Of a DNA stretch of 64,000 nt, positions 49,927 to 59,159 are shown one piece after another. The stretch's first letter is position 1. Every line of letters begins with the position of its first letter. Under the pieces are notes generated by a model, which was given only the letters and a program-made list of their open reading frames with translations, made no database searches and had not been told where the DNA came from. The position numbers were made by a program, and so were the translations under genes. The DNA comes from Bordetella petrii (GTDB lineage: Bacteria > Pseudomonadota > Gammaproteobacteria > Burkholderiales > Burkholderiaceae_B): the NCBI GenBank assembly GCA_017745595.1, contig WMBV01000020.1, positions 1-64,000 of the forward strand, written 5' to 3'.

Positions 49927-50745
49927 ATGGCTATTTCCGGGCCGTATTCAGTGCCAGTGGCGGCGATCCAGATGATCTCCAGCCCCGATCTCCACGATAA
50001 TCTGCGGCAGGCCGGCGAATTAATCGAGAAAGCGGCCGCCGCCGGCGCGCGGCTGGTTTCCCTGCCGGAATATTTTTGTTTTATGGGGCAGAGCGACCGC
50101 CAGAAACTCGAAATAAAAGAACGGCCCGGCCAGGGGCCGATCCAGGAATTCCTGGCCGGCCAGGCAAAACGCCACCAGATCTGGCTGGCCGGCGGCACGC
50201 TGCCGCTGGCCTGTCCCGATCCCCAGCGGGTATTCAATACGGCGTTCGTCTATGGACCGGATGGACAGCCGGCGGCGCGGTACGACAAGATCCATTTATT
50301 CAATTTCCAGCGCGGGGCCGAGGCGTACGATGAATCGATCGCCATCCGCCCCGGCGAATCGGTCCGGGCCTTCGATACGCCGTGGGGCAGGGTGGGGCTG
50401 TCGGTATGCTACGACCTGCGCTTTCCCGAGCTGTACCGCGCCCTGGGCCAGGTGGACTTGATTTTGGTGCCGGCCGCCTTCACCTACACTACGGGCAAGG
50501 CTCACTGGGAACTGCTGCTGCGGGCCCGCGCCATCGAAAACCAGTGCTATGTACTGGCGGCCGCGCAGGGCGGGCATCACCTCAACGGCAGGCGCACCTG
50601 GGGCCATTCGATGCTGATCGACCCCTGGGGCGAAATTCTCGACGTATTGCCCGAAGGGCCGGGCGTCGTCAGCGGTACCATAGAGTCTGAGCGCCTGGCG
50701 CAAGTGCGGGCATCGTTGCCGGCGCTGCGCCATCGAGTCCTGTAA
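49927..50745 (+). CDS. nitrilase-superfamily carbon-nitrogen hydrolase
   Basis: Amidase of the nitrilase superfamily (Nit1/YbeM-like branch), 272 residues. The catalytic Glu48 (LPEYF), Lys121 (YDKIHLF) and Cys161 ([13 protein letters not shown]) are all present. The relative E. coli/mammalian enzymes include deaminated-glutathione amidase, but substrate here is not certain. The ATG at [10 protein letters not shown] follows an AAGG site; a longer frame upstream runs through AT-rich promoter DNA. It is 13 bases from tldD. Confidence 0.9.
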   Translation: MAISGPYSVPVAAIQMISSPDLHDNLRQAGELIEKAAAAGARLVSLPEYFCFMGQSDRQKLEIKERPGQGPIQEFLAGQAKRHQIWLAGGTLPLACPDPQRVFNTAFVYGPDGQPAARYDKIHLFNFQRGAEAYDESIAIRPGESVRAFDTPWGRVGLSVCYDLRFPELYRALGQVDLILVPAAFTYTTGKAHWELLLRARAIENQCYVLAAAQGGHHLNGRRTWGHSMLIDPWGEILDVLPEGPGVVSGTIESERLAQVRASLPALRHRVL

Positions 50746-50758
50746 AGACAGAAATTTC

Positions 50759-52219
50759 ATGAACCTGATCGATCCCGATATTCAATCGCTGGCCACGGCC
50801 AAATCGCTGCTGCTCGACCCCTGGGGCCTGACCGAAGCCGACATGGCTCGCGCGCTGGGCGAAATCTTCACCCACAAGGTCGATTACGCCGACCTGTATT
50901 TCCAGTACACGCGCAGCGAGGGCTGGAGCCTCGAAGAAGGCATCGTCAAGACCGGCAGTTTTTCTATCGGGCAGGGCGTGGGGGTGCGCGCCATCAGCGG
51001 CGAAAAAACCGCCTTCGCCTATTCCGATTCGCTTTCGCCCGAGGCGCTGTTGTCGTCGGCGCACGCGGTGCGCGGCATTGCGCGCCGGGGCGCGGGCAAG
51101 GTCAAAGTGGCGGCCCAGGTGCCGCCCGAGGCCGGCCGCAGCCTGTATGCCGACCTCGATCCGCTGGCCACGCTGAGCGCGCCCGAAAAAGTCGCCCTGC
51201 TCGAACGGCTCGAACGCATGGCGCGGGCGCGCGATCCGCATGTCATCCAGGTCATGGCTGGCCTGGGCGCCGAGTACGACGTCGTGCTGGTGGCGGGCAG
51301 CGACGGCCGCCTGGCAGCCGACGTGCGCCCGCTGGTGCGCCTGTCGCTCACCGTCATCGCCGAGCGCAACGGGCGCCGCGAAATGGGCCACGCGGGCGGC
51401 GGCGGCCGCCTGGGGCTGGCGTATTTTTCGGACGAGATGCTGCAAGGCTACGTCGAGCGGGCCGTGCACGAGGCCATGGTGAATCTCGACGCCCGGCCGG
51501 CGCCGGCGGGCGAAATGACCGTGGTGCTGGGCTCGGGCTGGCCCGGCATCCTGTTGCACGAAGCCGTGGGCCACGGCCTGGAAGGCGACTTCAACCGCAA
51601 GGGGTCCAGCGTATTTTCCGGCCGCATGGGCGAGCGCGTCGCCTCCAAGGGCGTTACCGTCATCGACGATGGCACGCTGCCCGACCGCCGCGGCTCGCTG
51701 AACATCGACGACGAGGGCAATGCCACGCAGCGCAACGTGCTGATCGAAGACGGCATCCTGCGCGGCTACATGCAAGACACGCTCAATGCGCGCCTGATGA
51801 AAACCGCCGCCACCGGCAACGGACGGCGCGAATCCTTTGCCCATCTGCCCATGCCGCGCATGACCAACACTTATATGCTGGCGGGGCAGACGCCGCCCGA
51901 AGAAATCATCGCTTCGGTCAAGCATGGCCTTTACGCGGCCAACTTCGGCGGCGGCCAGGTCGACATCACCAACGGCAAGTTCGTGTTTTCGGCCTCCGAG
52001 GCCTACATGATCGAAAACGGCAAGATCACTTACCCGGTCAAGGGAGCCACGCTCATCGGCAACGGCCCCGATGCCATGAACCGCGTCAGCCTGATCGGCA
52101 ACGACCTGCAGCTCGATTCGGGCGTGGGCACCTGCGGCAAAGACGGGCAAAGCGTGCCGGTGGGCGTAGGCATGCCGACGGTGCGCATGGACGGGCTGAC
52201 CGTCGGCGGCACAGCCTGA
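50759..52219 (+). CDS. tldD: metalloprotease TldD
   Basis: Subunit of the TldD/TldE (PmbA) heterodimeric metalloprotease that degrades unfolded peptides and matures some modified peptides such as microcin B17. The metal-binding HEAVGH (267-272) that marks TldD is present, with the [21 protein letters not shown] context. Length is 486 residues. The partner pmbA is not in the window. Nitrilase-tldD adjacency is common in betaproteobacteria. Confidence 0.95.
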   Translation: MNLIDPDIQSLATAKSLLLDPWGLTEADMARALGEIFTHKVDYADLYFQYTRSEGWSLEEGIVKTGSFSIGQGVGVRAISGEKTAFAYSDSLSPEALLSSAHAVRGIARRGAGKVKVAAQVPPEAGRSLYADLDPLATLSAPEKVALLERLERMARARDPHVIQVMAGLGAEYDVVLVAGSDGRLAADVRPLVRLSLTVIAERNGRREMGHAGGGGRLGLAYFSDEMLQGYVERAVHEAMVNLDARPAPAGEMTVVLGSGWPGILLHEAVGHGLEGDFNRKGSSVFSGRMGERVASKGVTVIDDGTLPDRRGSLNIDDEGNATQRNVLIEDGILRGYMQDTLNARLMKTAATGNGRRESFAHLPMPRMTNTYMLAGQTPPEEIIASVKHGLYAANFGGGQVDITNGKFVFSASEAYMIENGKITYPVKGATLIGNGPDAMNRVSLIGNDLQLDSGVGTCGKDGQSVPVGVGMPTVRMDGLTVGGTA

Positions 52220-52225
52220 TTGGCC

Positions 52226-52333
52226 AGGTGTCAGGCTCCGCAGGTGCCTGACACCGTTGCGTACGAACGGCAGAGCATCGGTGTCTGACACCCTGCGGGA
52301 GCCAGACACCTGCAAAATCGAAGCCGGACACCT
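52226..52333. repeat. palindromic repeat cluster 7
   Basis: Elements at 52226-52255 (GGTGTCAGGC/GCCTGACACC) and 52280-52311 (GGTGTCTGAC/GCCAGACACC, one mismatch), plus a half element CCGGACACCT at 52324-52333. It lies between tldD and the aroG attenuator, two co-directional units. Confidence 0.92.
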
Positions 52334-52384
52334 GAAAATCTGCTTCAGGCGGCCGAGACCCGCTGCGCGGCAAGAAAGTTCGCC

Positions 52385-52413
52385 TTGGCGGCCGTGTTGT
52401 TTTGTGCTAGAGT
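52385..52413 (+). promoter_or_regulatory. putative aroG promoter
   Basis: TTGGCG (52385-52390), 17-base spacer, and TAGAGT (52408-52413) preceded by TGC (extended -10). A start seven bases later would fall at the leader ATG itself (52422), so the leader could be translated from a leaderless or nearly leaderless mRNA; no good ribosome binding site precedes that ATG. Confidence 0.5.
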
Positions 52414-52421
52414 TTCTCGTC

Positions 52422-52505
52422 ATGAAATTCGCGTCCCCCGCTTTTTATTTTTATTTTTTTGGTTTTCTGAAGCCGCTGGCGGAGGAAGGGACGCGCTCAA
52501 TCTGA
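52422..52505 (+). CDS. aroG leader peptide (Phe/Tyr-rich)
   Basis: A 27-codon ORF reading MKFASPAFYFYFFGFLKPLA then EEGTRSI. Six Phe and two Tyr codons occur in residues 3-15, including FYFYFF at 8-13, a density seen only in attenuator leaders such as PheL. It ends 21 bases before a strong terminator and 89 bases before the aroG start codon. Its role would be to sense charged tRNA-Phe and tRNA-Tyr by ribosome stalling; the peptide itself is probably not functional. Confidence 0.85.
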   Translation: MKFASPAFYFYFFGFLKPLAEEGTRSI

Positions 52506-52556
52506 AGTTAGTACAGAATCCCTCGAAAAAGCCGCCAGCCCCCTGGCGGCTTTTTT
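52430..52556 (+). promoter_or_regulatory. aromatic amino acid attenuator of aroG
   Basis: Alternative helices are visible. A protector pairs 52430-52437 (CGCGTCCC) with 52488-52495 (GGGACGCG), enclosing the aromatic codons. An antiterminator pairs 52475-52482 (GCTGGCGG) with 52532-52539 (CCGCCAGC). The terminator pairs 52531-52538 (GCCGCCAG) with 52543-52550 (CTGGCGGC), loop CCCC, then six T. Antiterminator and terminator are mutually exclusive. A ribosome stalled on the FYFYFF codons would block the protector and leave 52475-52482 free, letting aroG be read. Confidence 0.82.
52526..52556 (+). terminator. attenuator terminator upstream of aroG
   Basis: Perfect stem AAAAAGCCGCCAG with CTGGCGGCTTTTTT, four-base loop, T run. 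Because it lies between a promoter and the aroG start with no completed gene before it other than the leader, it is a regulated terminator. Confidence 0.93.
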
Positions 52557-52593
52557 GTGCCGTCAGCCTGGCGGGCAACCCAGGAGCTACACC

Positions 52594-53667
52594 GTGTCGC
52601 ACAATACCGACGACCTTCGCATCCGCGAAATCAAAGAACTGAACCCGCCTTCGCATGTGATGCGCGAATTCCCGTGCACCCAGCAGGCATCCGAAACCGT
52701 ATTCGCCGCGCGCCAGGGCATGCATCGCATCCTGCATGGCATGGACGACCGCCTGATCGTGATCATCGGGCCGTGTTCCATCCACGACACCAAGGCCGCC
52801 CTGGAATACGCCACCCGCCTCAAGCCGGTGCGCGAACGCCTGCAAGGCGAGCTCGAAATCGTGATGCGGGTGTACTTCGAGAAGCCGCGCACCACGGTGG
52901 GCTGGAAGGGATTGATCAACGATCCCGGGCTCGACGGCAGCTTCGACATCAACCGCGGCATCCGCGTGGCGCGCGAACTGCTGCTCGACATCAACAGCCA
53001 GGGGCTGCCGGCCGGCTGCGAGTTCCTGGACATGATCACCCCCCAATACATCGCCGACCTGGTTTCCTGGGGAGCCATCGGGGCGCGCACGACCGAAAGC
53101 CAGGTTCACCGCGAGCTGGCTTCCGGGCTGTCGTGCCCGGTCGGCTTCAAGAACGGCACCGACGGCAACGTCAAGATCGCCGTCGATGCCATCAAGGCGG
53201 CTTCGCAGCCCCATCATTTCTTGTCGGTGACCAAGGGCGGGCATTCCGCCATCGTGTCCACGGCCGGCAACGAAGACTGCCACGTGATCCTGCGCGGCGG
53301 CAAGGCGCCCAACTATGACGCCGCCAGCGTGTCGGCCGCCTGCCAGGACATGGCCAAGTCGGGCCTGGCGCAGCGCGTCATGATCGACGCCAGCCACGCC
53401 AACAGCAGCAAGAAGCCCGAGAACCAGCCGCTGGTAATCGACGACGTGGCGCGCCAGATCGAGGCCGGCGATGCGCGCATCGTGGGCGTCATGGTCGAAA
53501 GCCACCTGCTGGGCGGGCGCCAGGACATGGTGCCGGGCGAGCCGCTGGTATACGGGCAGAGCATCACCGATGGATGTATCGACTGGGACGCCTCGGTGCA
53601 GGTGCTCGAGCGCCTGGCGCGGGCCATCAAAGAACGCCGCCGCGCGGCCGCGACGGCGGGAAAGTAG
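52594..53667 (+). CDS. aroG: 3-deoxy-7-phosphoheptulonate (DAHP) synthase, class I
   Basis: First step of the shikimate pathway, joining phosphoenolpyruvate and erythrose 4-phosphate. The 357-residue protein is of the AroF/AroG/AroH type I-alpha class: IGPCSIHD (metal-binding Cys), VYFEKPRTTVGWKGLINDP, GARTTESQ, and IDASHANSSK with its metal ligands. The start is GTG (VSHNTDDLRIREIKEL) behind a CAGGAG site. Transcription is probably controlled by the upstream Phe/Tyr attenuator, consistent with a Phe- or Tyr-regulated isozyme. Confidence 0.95.
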   Translation: MSHNTDDLRIREIKELNPPSHVMREFPCTQQASETVFAARQGMHRILHGMDDRLIVIIGPCSIHDTKAALEYATRLKPVRERLQGELEIVMRVYFEKPRTTVGWKGLINDPGLDGSFDINRGIRVARELLLDINSQGLPAGCEFLDMITPQYIADLVSWGAIGARTTESQVHRELASGLSCPVGFKNGTDGNVKIAVDAIKAASQPHHFLSVTKGGHSAIVSTAGNEDCHVILRGGKAPNYDAASVSAACQDMAKSGLAQRVMIDASHANSSKKPENQPLVIDDVARQIEAGDARIVGVMVESHLLGGRQDMVPGEPLVYGQSITDGCIDWDASVQVLERLARAIKERRRAAATAGK

Positions 53668-53777
53668 CGGGCGGCGCCGGGCGGGCCGGACCTCATTGTC
53701 CATCACGCCCGGGGCCGGCTTTCGGGCCGCCGCGGGCGTAGAATGGCAGATTCCCGTCTTCGTTTTCCTACGCCGCC

Positions 53778-55187
53778 ATGAATGCTCCCGCCACCGCCGA
53801 ATCCCTGCGCCGTCCGGTACCCGCCGCCTGCCTGGACGCCCTGCGCGCGCAGTTCGCCGACCGCCTGTCCGTGTCCGAGGCCGTGCGCGAACATCACGGC
53901 CGCGACGAATCCCCGTATCCGCCGATGCTGCCCGACGCCGTGGTGTTCGCCCAAAGCACCGACGAGGTCGCGGCGGTGGCGCGGCTGTGCAACGAACATC
54001 GCGTGCCGCTGATTCCCTACGGTGCCGGGTCGTCGCTTGAAGGCCACTTGCTGGCCATCCAGGGCGGCATCAGCCTCGATTTGTCGCAAATGAACCGTCT
54101 GCTGGCGGTCAATGCCGAAGACCTGACCGCCACCGTGCAGGCCGGCGTCACCCGCAAGCAGCTCAACGAAGAAATCCGCGATACCGGGCTGTTCTTTCCC
54201 ATCGATCCGGGCGCCGATGCCAGCCTGGGCGGCATGGCCGCCACGCGCGCCTCGGGCACCAACGCGGTGCGCTACGGCACCATGCGCGAAAACGTGGTGT
54301 CGCTGACCGTGGTTACCGCCGACGGCCGCGTCGTGCGCACGGCGGGCCGGGCGCGCAAGTCGTCGGCCGGCTACGACCTGACCCGCATCTTCGTGGGCAG
54401 CGAAGGCACGCTGGGCATCATTACCGAAGTCACCGTGCGGCTGTACCCGCAGCCCGAGGCCGTGTCGGCCGCCGTGTGCAATTTTTCCACGCTCGACGAC
54501 GCCGTCCAGAGCGTGATCGAGATCATCCAGATGGGCGTGCCCGTGGCGCGCGTCGAATTCATGGACGCCGCCGCGGTGCGCGCGGTCAACCTGCACAGCA
54601 AGCTGACGTTGCGCGAGACACCCATGCTGGTGTTCGAATTCCACGGCAGCCCGGCCGGCGTGAAAGAGCAGGCCGAAACCGTGCAGAGCATCACGGCCGA
54701 ACACGGCGGCATGGATTTCGAATGGGCCGAACGCCCCGAAGACCGCAGCCGCCTCTGGACGGCGCGGCACAACGCCTACTTTGCCGGGCTGCAGCTGCGG
54801 CCGGGCTGCCGCGCCAGCACCACCGATGTCTGCGTGCCGATTTCGCGCCTGGCCGATTGCGTGCGCGTAACGGTCGACGAACTCGACCGCGCCAGCTTTC
54901 CGTACACCATCGTGGGCCATGTCGGCGACGGCAATTTCCACGTGCTGATGTTGCTGGATGCCGACAATGAGGCGGAATGGCAAGAATCCGAAACGATTAA
55001 TCACAATTTGGTGCGACGCGCCATTGCCGCCGATGGCACCTGCACCGGCGAGCACGGCGTCGGGTTGCACAAGATGCAATTCATGGCCGACGAGCACGGC
55101 GCGGATGCGCTGGCGCTCATGCGCAGCCTGAAGCACGCGTTCGACCCGAACAACATCCTCAATCCCGGCAAGATCATCAGCTGGTAA
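53778..55187 (+). CDS. FAD-binding oxidoreductase, D-lactate dehydrogenase (cytochrome)-like
   Basis: A 469-residue flavoprotein of the vanillyl-alcohol-oxidase/GlcD family. The PCMH FAD-binding domain (about 45-225) has VPLIPYGAGSSLEGH, GADASLGGMAATRASGTNAVRYGTM and IFVGSEGTLGIITE. The C-terminal domain carries the metal-binding HVGDGNFH and GEHGVGLHK histidines. It resembles eukaryotic and bacterial cytochrome-linked D-lactate dehydrogenases more than GlcD. It lies 91 bases before glcD and could share its promoter. Confidence 0.88.
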   Translation: MNAPATAESLRRPVPAACLDALRAQFADRLSVSEAVREHHGRDESPYPPMLPDAVVFAQSTDEVAAVARLCNEHRVPLIPYGAGSSLEGHLLAIQGGISLDLSQMNRLLAVNAEDLTATVQAGVTRKQLNEEIRDTGLFFPIDPGADASLGGMAATRASGTNAVRYGTMRENVVSLTVVTADGRVVRTAGRARKSSAGYDLTRIFVGSEGTLGIITEVTVRLYPQPEAVSAAVCNFSTLDDAVQSVIEIIQMGVPVARVEFMDAAAVRAVNLHSKLTLRETPMLVFEFHGSPAGVKEQAETVQSITAEHGGMDFEWAERPEDRSRLWTARHNAYFAGLQLRPGCRASTTDVCVPISRLADCVRVTVDELDRASFPYTIVGHVGDGNFHVLMLLDADNEAEWQESETINHNLVRRAIAADGTCTGEHGVGLHKMQFMADEHGADALALMRSLKHAFDPNNILNPGKIISW

Positions 55188-55277
55188 AGCGCAGGCCCGC
55201 CAGGGCGTGCCCGGGGCCGGCGGGTGCGGGTAAATCCGCCCTGCCGGGAAAGATAGGCACGCGCTATTGTTGCGCTC

Positions 55278-56777
55278 ATGAATTCACTGGTCGAACCGAA
55301 CTTCAGTCTCGCCGAGCAGCCTTTTTCCGCCAGCCAGGTCGTCGGCGCACTTCACGGGGTGCTGCCCGGACACTGCGTGCTGCACCGCGAAGAAGACACC
55401 CGTCCGTACGAATGCGACGGCCTGTCCTTGTATCGCGCGTTGCCGCCCGTGGTGGTCCTGCCCGAAACCGAAGAGCAGGTGGTGGCGGTCATGCGGCTGT
55501 GCAAGCGCCTGAACGTGCCGCTGGTGGCGCGCGGCGCCGGCACCGGCTTGTCGGGCGGCGCCATGCCGCACCCGCAGGGCGTGCTGATGGGCCTGGCCAA
55601 GTTCAATCGCATCCGGCGCATCGATACCGAGGGCGGCACGGCGGTGGTCGAGCCCGGCGTGCGCAATCTGGCCATTTCCGAGGCCGCCGCGCCTTACGGC
55701 CTGTACTATGCGCCCGACCCCTCCAGCCAGATCGCCTGTTCCATCGGCGGCAATGTCGCCGAGAACTCCGGCGGCGTGCACTGCCTGAAGTACGGGCTGA
55801 CGGTCCATAACGTATTGCGCGTGCGCGTGGTCACCAGCGACGGCGACATCGTCGAGCTCGGCTCCGATGCTCCCGATGCGCCGGGGCTGGACCTGCTGGC
55901 CTTGTTCATCGGCTCCGAGGGCATGCTGGGCGTGGTCACCGAGATCACGGTCAAGCTGATTCCCAAGCCGGCCTGCGCGCAAGTGATCATGGCCAGCTTT
56001 TCCAGCGTCGAGGCGGCCGGCCAGGCCGTTACCAACATCATCGCGGCGGGCATCATCCCGGCGGGCCTCGAAATGATGGACCGCCAGGCGGTGCAGATGG
56101 TCGAGCCCTTCGTGAACGCGGGCTACGACGTTGCGGCGCAGGCCATTCTGCTGTGCGAGTCCGATGGCACGGCCGAAGAGGTCGCACACGAAATCGAACG
56201 CATGGTCGAGGTCTTTCGCCTGGCCGGGGCGACGCGCCTGCAGGTGTCGCGCGACGAGGCCGAGCGGCTCAGGTTCTGGGCCGGGCGCAAGAACGCCTTT
56301 CCGGCCGCCGGGCGCGTGTCGCCCGATTACTACTGCATGGACGGCACGATTCCGCGCCGCCACCTTGCGCGCGTGCTGGGAGCCATCGAGCAGATGGAAG
56401 ACGAATTCGGCCTGCGCTGCGCCAACGTGTTCCATGCCGGCGACGGCAACCTGCATCCCTTGATTCTGTTTGATTCGAACAAGCCCGACGAAGTCGAGCG
56501 GGCGGAAAAATTCGGCGCAGCGATTCTCGAGCTGTGTGTCCAAGTCGGAGGCACCCTGACCGGCGAGCACGGGGTGGGTATGGAGAAAATAAATCAAATG
56601 TGTGTGCAATTTTCGCGCGATGAACTGGACGCGTTTCTTGCCGTCAAAAGGGCGTTCGATCCGCCCGGCCTGCTGAATCCCGAAAAGGTGATTCCCACCC
56701 TGGCGCGCTGTGCCGAATACGGCAAGATGCATGTCCACGCCGGAGAACTGAGTTTTCCCGATCTGGCACGCTTCTAG
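55278..56777 (+). CDS. glcD: glycolate oxidase subunit GlcD
   Basis: FAD-containing catalytic subunit of glycolate oxidase, which turns glycolate into glyoxylate. The 499-residue protein has VPLVARGAGTGLSGGA, CSIGGNVAENSGGVHCLKYG, FIGSEGMLGVVTE, and the metal-site histidines in FHAGDGNLHP and GEHGVGMEK. It heads glcDEF with an 11-base gap to glcE. No glcC regulator, glcG or malate synthase is next to it. Confidence 0.94.
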   Translation: MNSLVEPNFSLAEQPFSASQVVGALHGVLPGHCVLHREEDTRPYECDGLSLYRALPPVVVLPETEEQVVAVMRLCKRLNVPLVARGAGTGLSGGAMPHPQGVLMGLAKFNRIRRIDTEGGTAVVEPGVRNLAISEAAAPYGLYYAPDPSSQIACSIGGNVAENSGGVHCLKYGLTVHNVLRVRVVTSDGDIVELGSDAPDAPGLDLLALFIGSEGMLGVVTEITVKLIPKPACAQVIMASFSSVEAAGQAVTNIIAAGIIPAGLEMMDRQAVQMVEPFVNAGYDVAAQAILLCESDGTAEEVAHEIERMVEVFRLAGATRLQVSRDEAERLRFWAGRKNAFPAAGRVSPDYYCMDGTIPRRHLARVLGAIEQMEDEFGLRCANVFHAGDGNLHPLILFDSNKPDEVERAEKFGAAILELCVQVGGTLTGEHGVGMEKINQMCVQFSRDELDAFLAVKRAFDPPGLLNPEKVIPTLARCAEYGKMHVHAGELSFPDLARF

Positions 56778-56788
56778 GGCGGCGCCAC

Positions 56789-57898
56789 ATGGAATTCGTC
56801 CTGTCGGAGCTGTGCGACCAGGTCATGACGGCGCGCGCCGGCCACAAGCCGTTGTTCGTCATGGGTAGCGGCAGCAAATCTTTTTATGGAAACTACCGGC
56901 CGGTCACGCCGCAGGATGGCCACTGCCTGCTCGACATGACCCCCTACAGCGGCATCGTCAGCTACCAGCCGGCCGAACTGGTGGTAACGGTGCGTGCCGG
57001 CACGCCCTTGGCCACGCTGGAAGCGGCGCTGGCCGAGCACGGCCAGATGCTGGCGTTCGAGCCGCCGCATTTCGGCGCCGCGGCCACCGTGGGCGGCTGC
57101 GTGGCGGCGGGCCTGGCCGGCCCGCGCCGCATGGCCGCCGGCGCCGTGCGCGACTACGTGCTGGGTGCGCGCCTGCTCGACTCGCAGGGCCGCATCCTGT
57201 CGTTCGGTGGAGAAGTCATGAAAAACGTGGCGGGCTACGACGTCTCGCGCCTGCTGGCGGGGTCGCACGGCATTTTCGGCGCGATCCTCGAGGTGTCGCT
57301 GAAAGTCGCGCCGCGCCCCTACGAAGAACGCACGGTGCGCTACCCGGCCACGCAACAGCAGGCGCTGGCGCAATTCACCGAATGGCGCGGCCGGCCCCTG
57401 GCGGTCTCGGCCAGCTGCTGGAGCCCCGCCGACGACGGCGCAGGCGGCTACGTCACGGTACGCCTGTCCGGCGCGCCGCCCGCGGTGCGCGCGGCGGCGG
57501 CCCACATCGGCGGCGACGAACTGGACGCCGGGCCTGCCGAGCAGTGGTGGGCATCGCTGCGCGAACATACTCATCCGTTTTTCGGCGGCGGCCAGCCGCT
57601 GTGGCGGCTGGCGTTGCCGCCCGCCGCGCCGGCGCTGCAGCTCGATTGGCCGGTACTGGTGGAATGGGGCGGCGGCCAACGCTGGATCAGCGGCAACGCC
57701 GACGCGCGCGCCGTGCGCGAACTGGCCCAGCAACTGGGCGGCCATGCCACCTTGTTCCGTCCGGCCGGCGGGCCCATCCCCGCCGACGGGGTGTTCCATC
57801 CTTTGTCGCCGGGGGTGGCGGCGATCACCCGGCGCCTGAAACAAGAACTGGACCCGGCCGGCCTGTTCAACCCGGGCCGCCTGGTCCTGGAGCTATAG
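56789..57898 (+). CDS. glcE: glycolate oxidase subunit GlcE
   Basis: FAD-binding partner of GlcD. The 369-residue protein contains only the PCMH FAD-binding domain plus a short cap: MGSGSKSFYG near residue 30, AAATVGGCVAAGLAGPRRMAAG around 95-115, MKNVAGYDVSRLLAGSHGIFG, and DPAGLFNPGRL at the end. It lacks the GEHG metal histidines, as GlcE does. It lies 6 bases before glcF. Confidence 0.93.
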   Translation: MEFVLSELCDQVMTARAGHKPLFVMGSGSKSFYGNYRPVTPQDGHCLLDMTPYSGIVSYQPAELVVTVRAGTPLATLEAALAEHGQMLAFEPPHFGAAATVGGCVAAGLAGPRRMAAGAVRDYVLGARLLDSQGRILSFGGEVMKNVAGYDVSRLLAGSHGIFGAILEVSLKVAPRPYEERTVRYPATQQQALAQFTEWRGRPLAVSASCWSPADDGAGGYVTVRLSGAPPAVRAAAAHIGGDELDAGPAEQWWASLREHTHPFFGGGQPLWRLALPPAAPALQLDWPVLVEWGGGQRWISGNADARAVRELAQQLGGHATLFRPAGGPIPADGVFHPLSPGVAAITRRLKQELDPAGLFNPGRLVLEL

Positions 57899-57904
57899 CA
57901 CAGC

Positions 57905-59128
57905 ATGCAGACCAATCTTGCTTCCTGGGCGCGCGATACCGACTATGGCCGCGAGGCGGATGCCATTCTGCGCCGCTGCGTGCATTGCGGATTCTGCACG
58001 GCCACCTGTCCCACTTACCAGGTGCTGGGCGACGAGCTCGACAGCCCGCGCGGGCGCATCTACCTGATCAAGCAGATGCTGGAAGGAGCCGAGCCGACGC
58101 TGGCGACGCAGCAGCACCTGGACCGCTGCCTGACCTGCCGCAATTGCGAAACCACTTGCCCGTCGGGGGTGCAGTATGGCCACCTGGTCGATATCGGGCG
58201 CAAGGTGGTCGACCAGAAGGTGCAGCGTCCGTGGCGCGACCGCCTGCGCCGCGCGCTGCTGCGCAAGGGCCTGAATTCCGCGCTGTTCGCGCCCGCCATG
58301 CGGGGCGGCCAGATGCTGCGCGGGCTGCTGCCCGCCGCGCTGAAACGCAAGGTGCCCGCGTGGCGCAGCCCGGGCCTGCTGCCCGACGCCTCGCGGCACA
58401 CGCGCCAGGTGCTGGTGCCGATCGGCTGTGTGCAGCCGGCCATGATGCCGACCATCGATGCCGCCACCATCCGCGTCCTGGATGCCATCGGCATCGGCGC
58501 GCGATTGGCCCACGGGGCAGGGTGCTGCGGCGCGGTGAATTTCCACCTGGACGCGCAGGCACAGGCACTGGACCAGATGCGCGCCAACATCGATGCGTGG
58601 TGGCCAGCGGTCGAGCGCGGCGAGATCGAGGCCATCGTCATGAACGCATCGGGCTGCGGCGCCATGGTGAAGGAATACGCCCATCATTTGCGGGGCGACC
58701 CGCGCTATGCCGAGCGCGCCGAGCGCGTCGTCGCGCTGGTGAAAGATGTGGCCGAAATCGTGGCCCCGCATGCGCAGGCCTTGCGGGCCCGCCTCGCGCC
58801 GGGCGGGCGGGCGGCGTTTCATCCGCCCTGCACGCTGCAGCACTGGCAGGGGCTGCGCCCCCTGAGCGAACGGGTGTTGGCCGAACTGGGATTCGAACTG
58901 CAGCCCTTTGCCGATGCGCATTTATGCTGCGGCTCGGCCGGCGCCTATTCGGTGCTGAATCCCGCCATGGCGCTGGAGCTGCGCGACCGCAAGCTGGCGT
59001 CGATGGCGCCGCACGCCCCGCCGGTGATCCTGTCGTCGAACGTCGGCTGCGTCGCGCACTTGCAAAGCGGCACCGATACGCCCGTGCGGCACTGGATCGA
59101 GGCGGTCGACGAGCGCCTGGGGCATTAG
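57905..59128 (+). CDS. glcF: glycolate oxidase iron-sulfur subunit GlcF
   Basis: Membrane-associated electron-transfer subunit. The 407-residue protein has two N-terminal 4Fe-4S motifs, Cys25/28/31/35 (CVHCGFCTATCP) and Cys75/78/81/85 (CLTCRNCETTCP), then two CCG-type cysteine domains (GAGCCGAVNFH near 205 and LCCGSAGAYS near 340). It completes the glcDEF operon. A repeat cluster follows within 32 bases. Confidence 0.95.
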   Translation: MQTNLASWARDTDYGREADAILRRCVHCGFCTATCPTYQVLGDELDSPRGRIYLIKQMLEGAEPTLATQQHLDRCLTCRNCETTCPSGVQYGHLVDIGRKVVDQKVQRPWRDRLRRALLRKGLNSALFAPAMRGGQMLRGLLPAALKRKVPAWRSPGLLPDASRHTRQVLVPIGCVQPAMMPTIDAATIRVLDAIGIGARLAHGAGCCGAVNFHLDAQAQALDQMRANIDAWWPAVERGEIEAIVMNASGCGAMVKEYAHHLRGDPRYAERAERVVALVKDVAEIVAPHAQALRARLAPGGRAAFHPPCTLQHWQGLRPLSERVLAELGFELQPFADAHLCCGSAGAYSVLNPAMALELRDRKLASMAPHAPPVILSSNVGCVAHLQSGTDTPVRHWIEAVDERLGH

Positions 59129-59159
59129 GCGCAGCCCAGGTGTTTGCTCAGGCAGCAGC

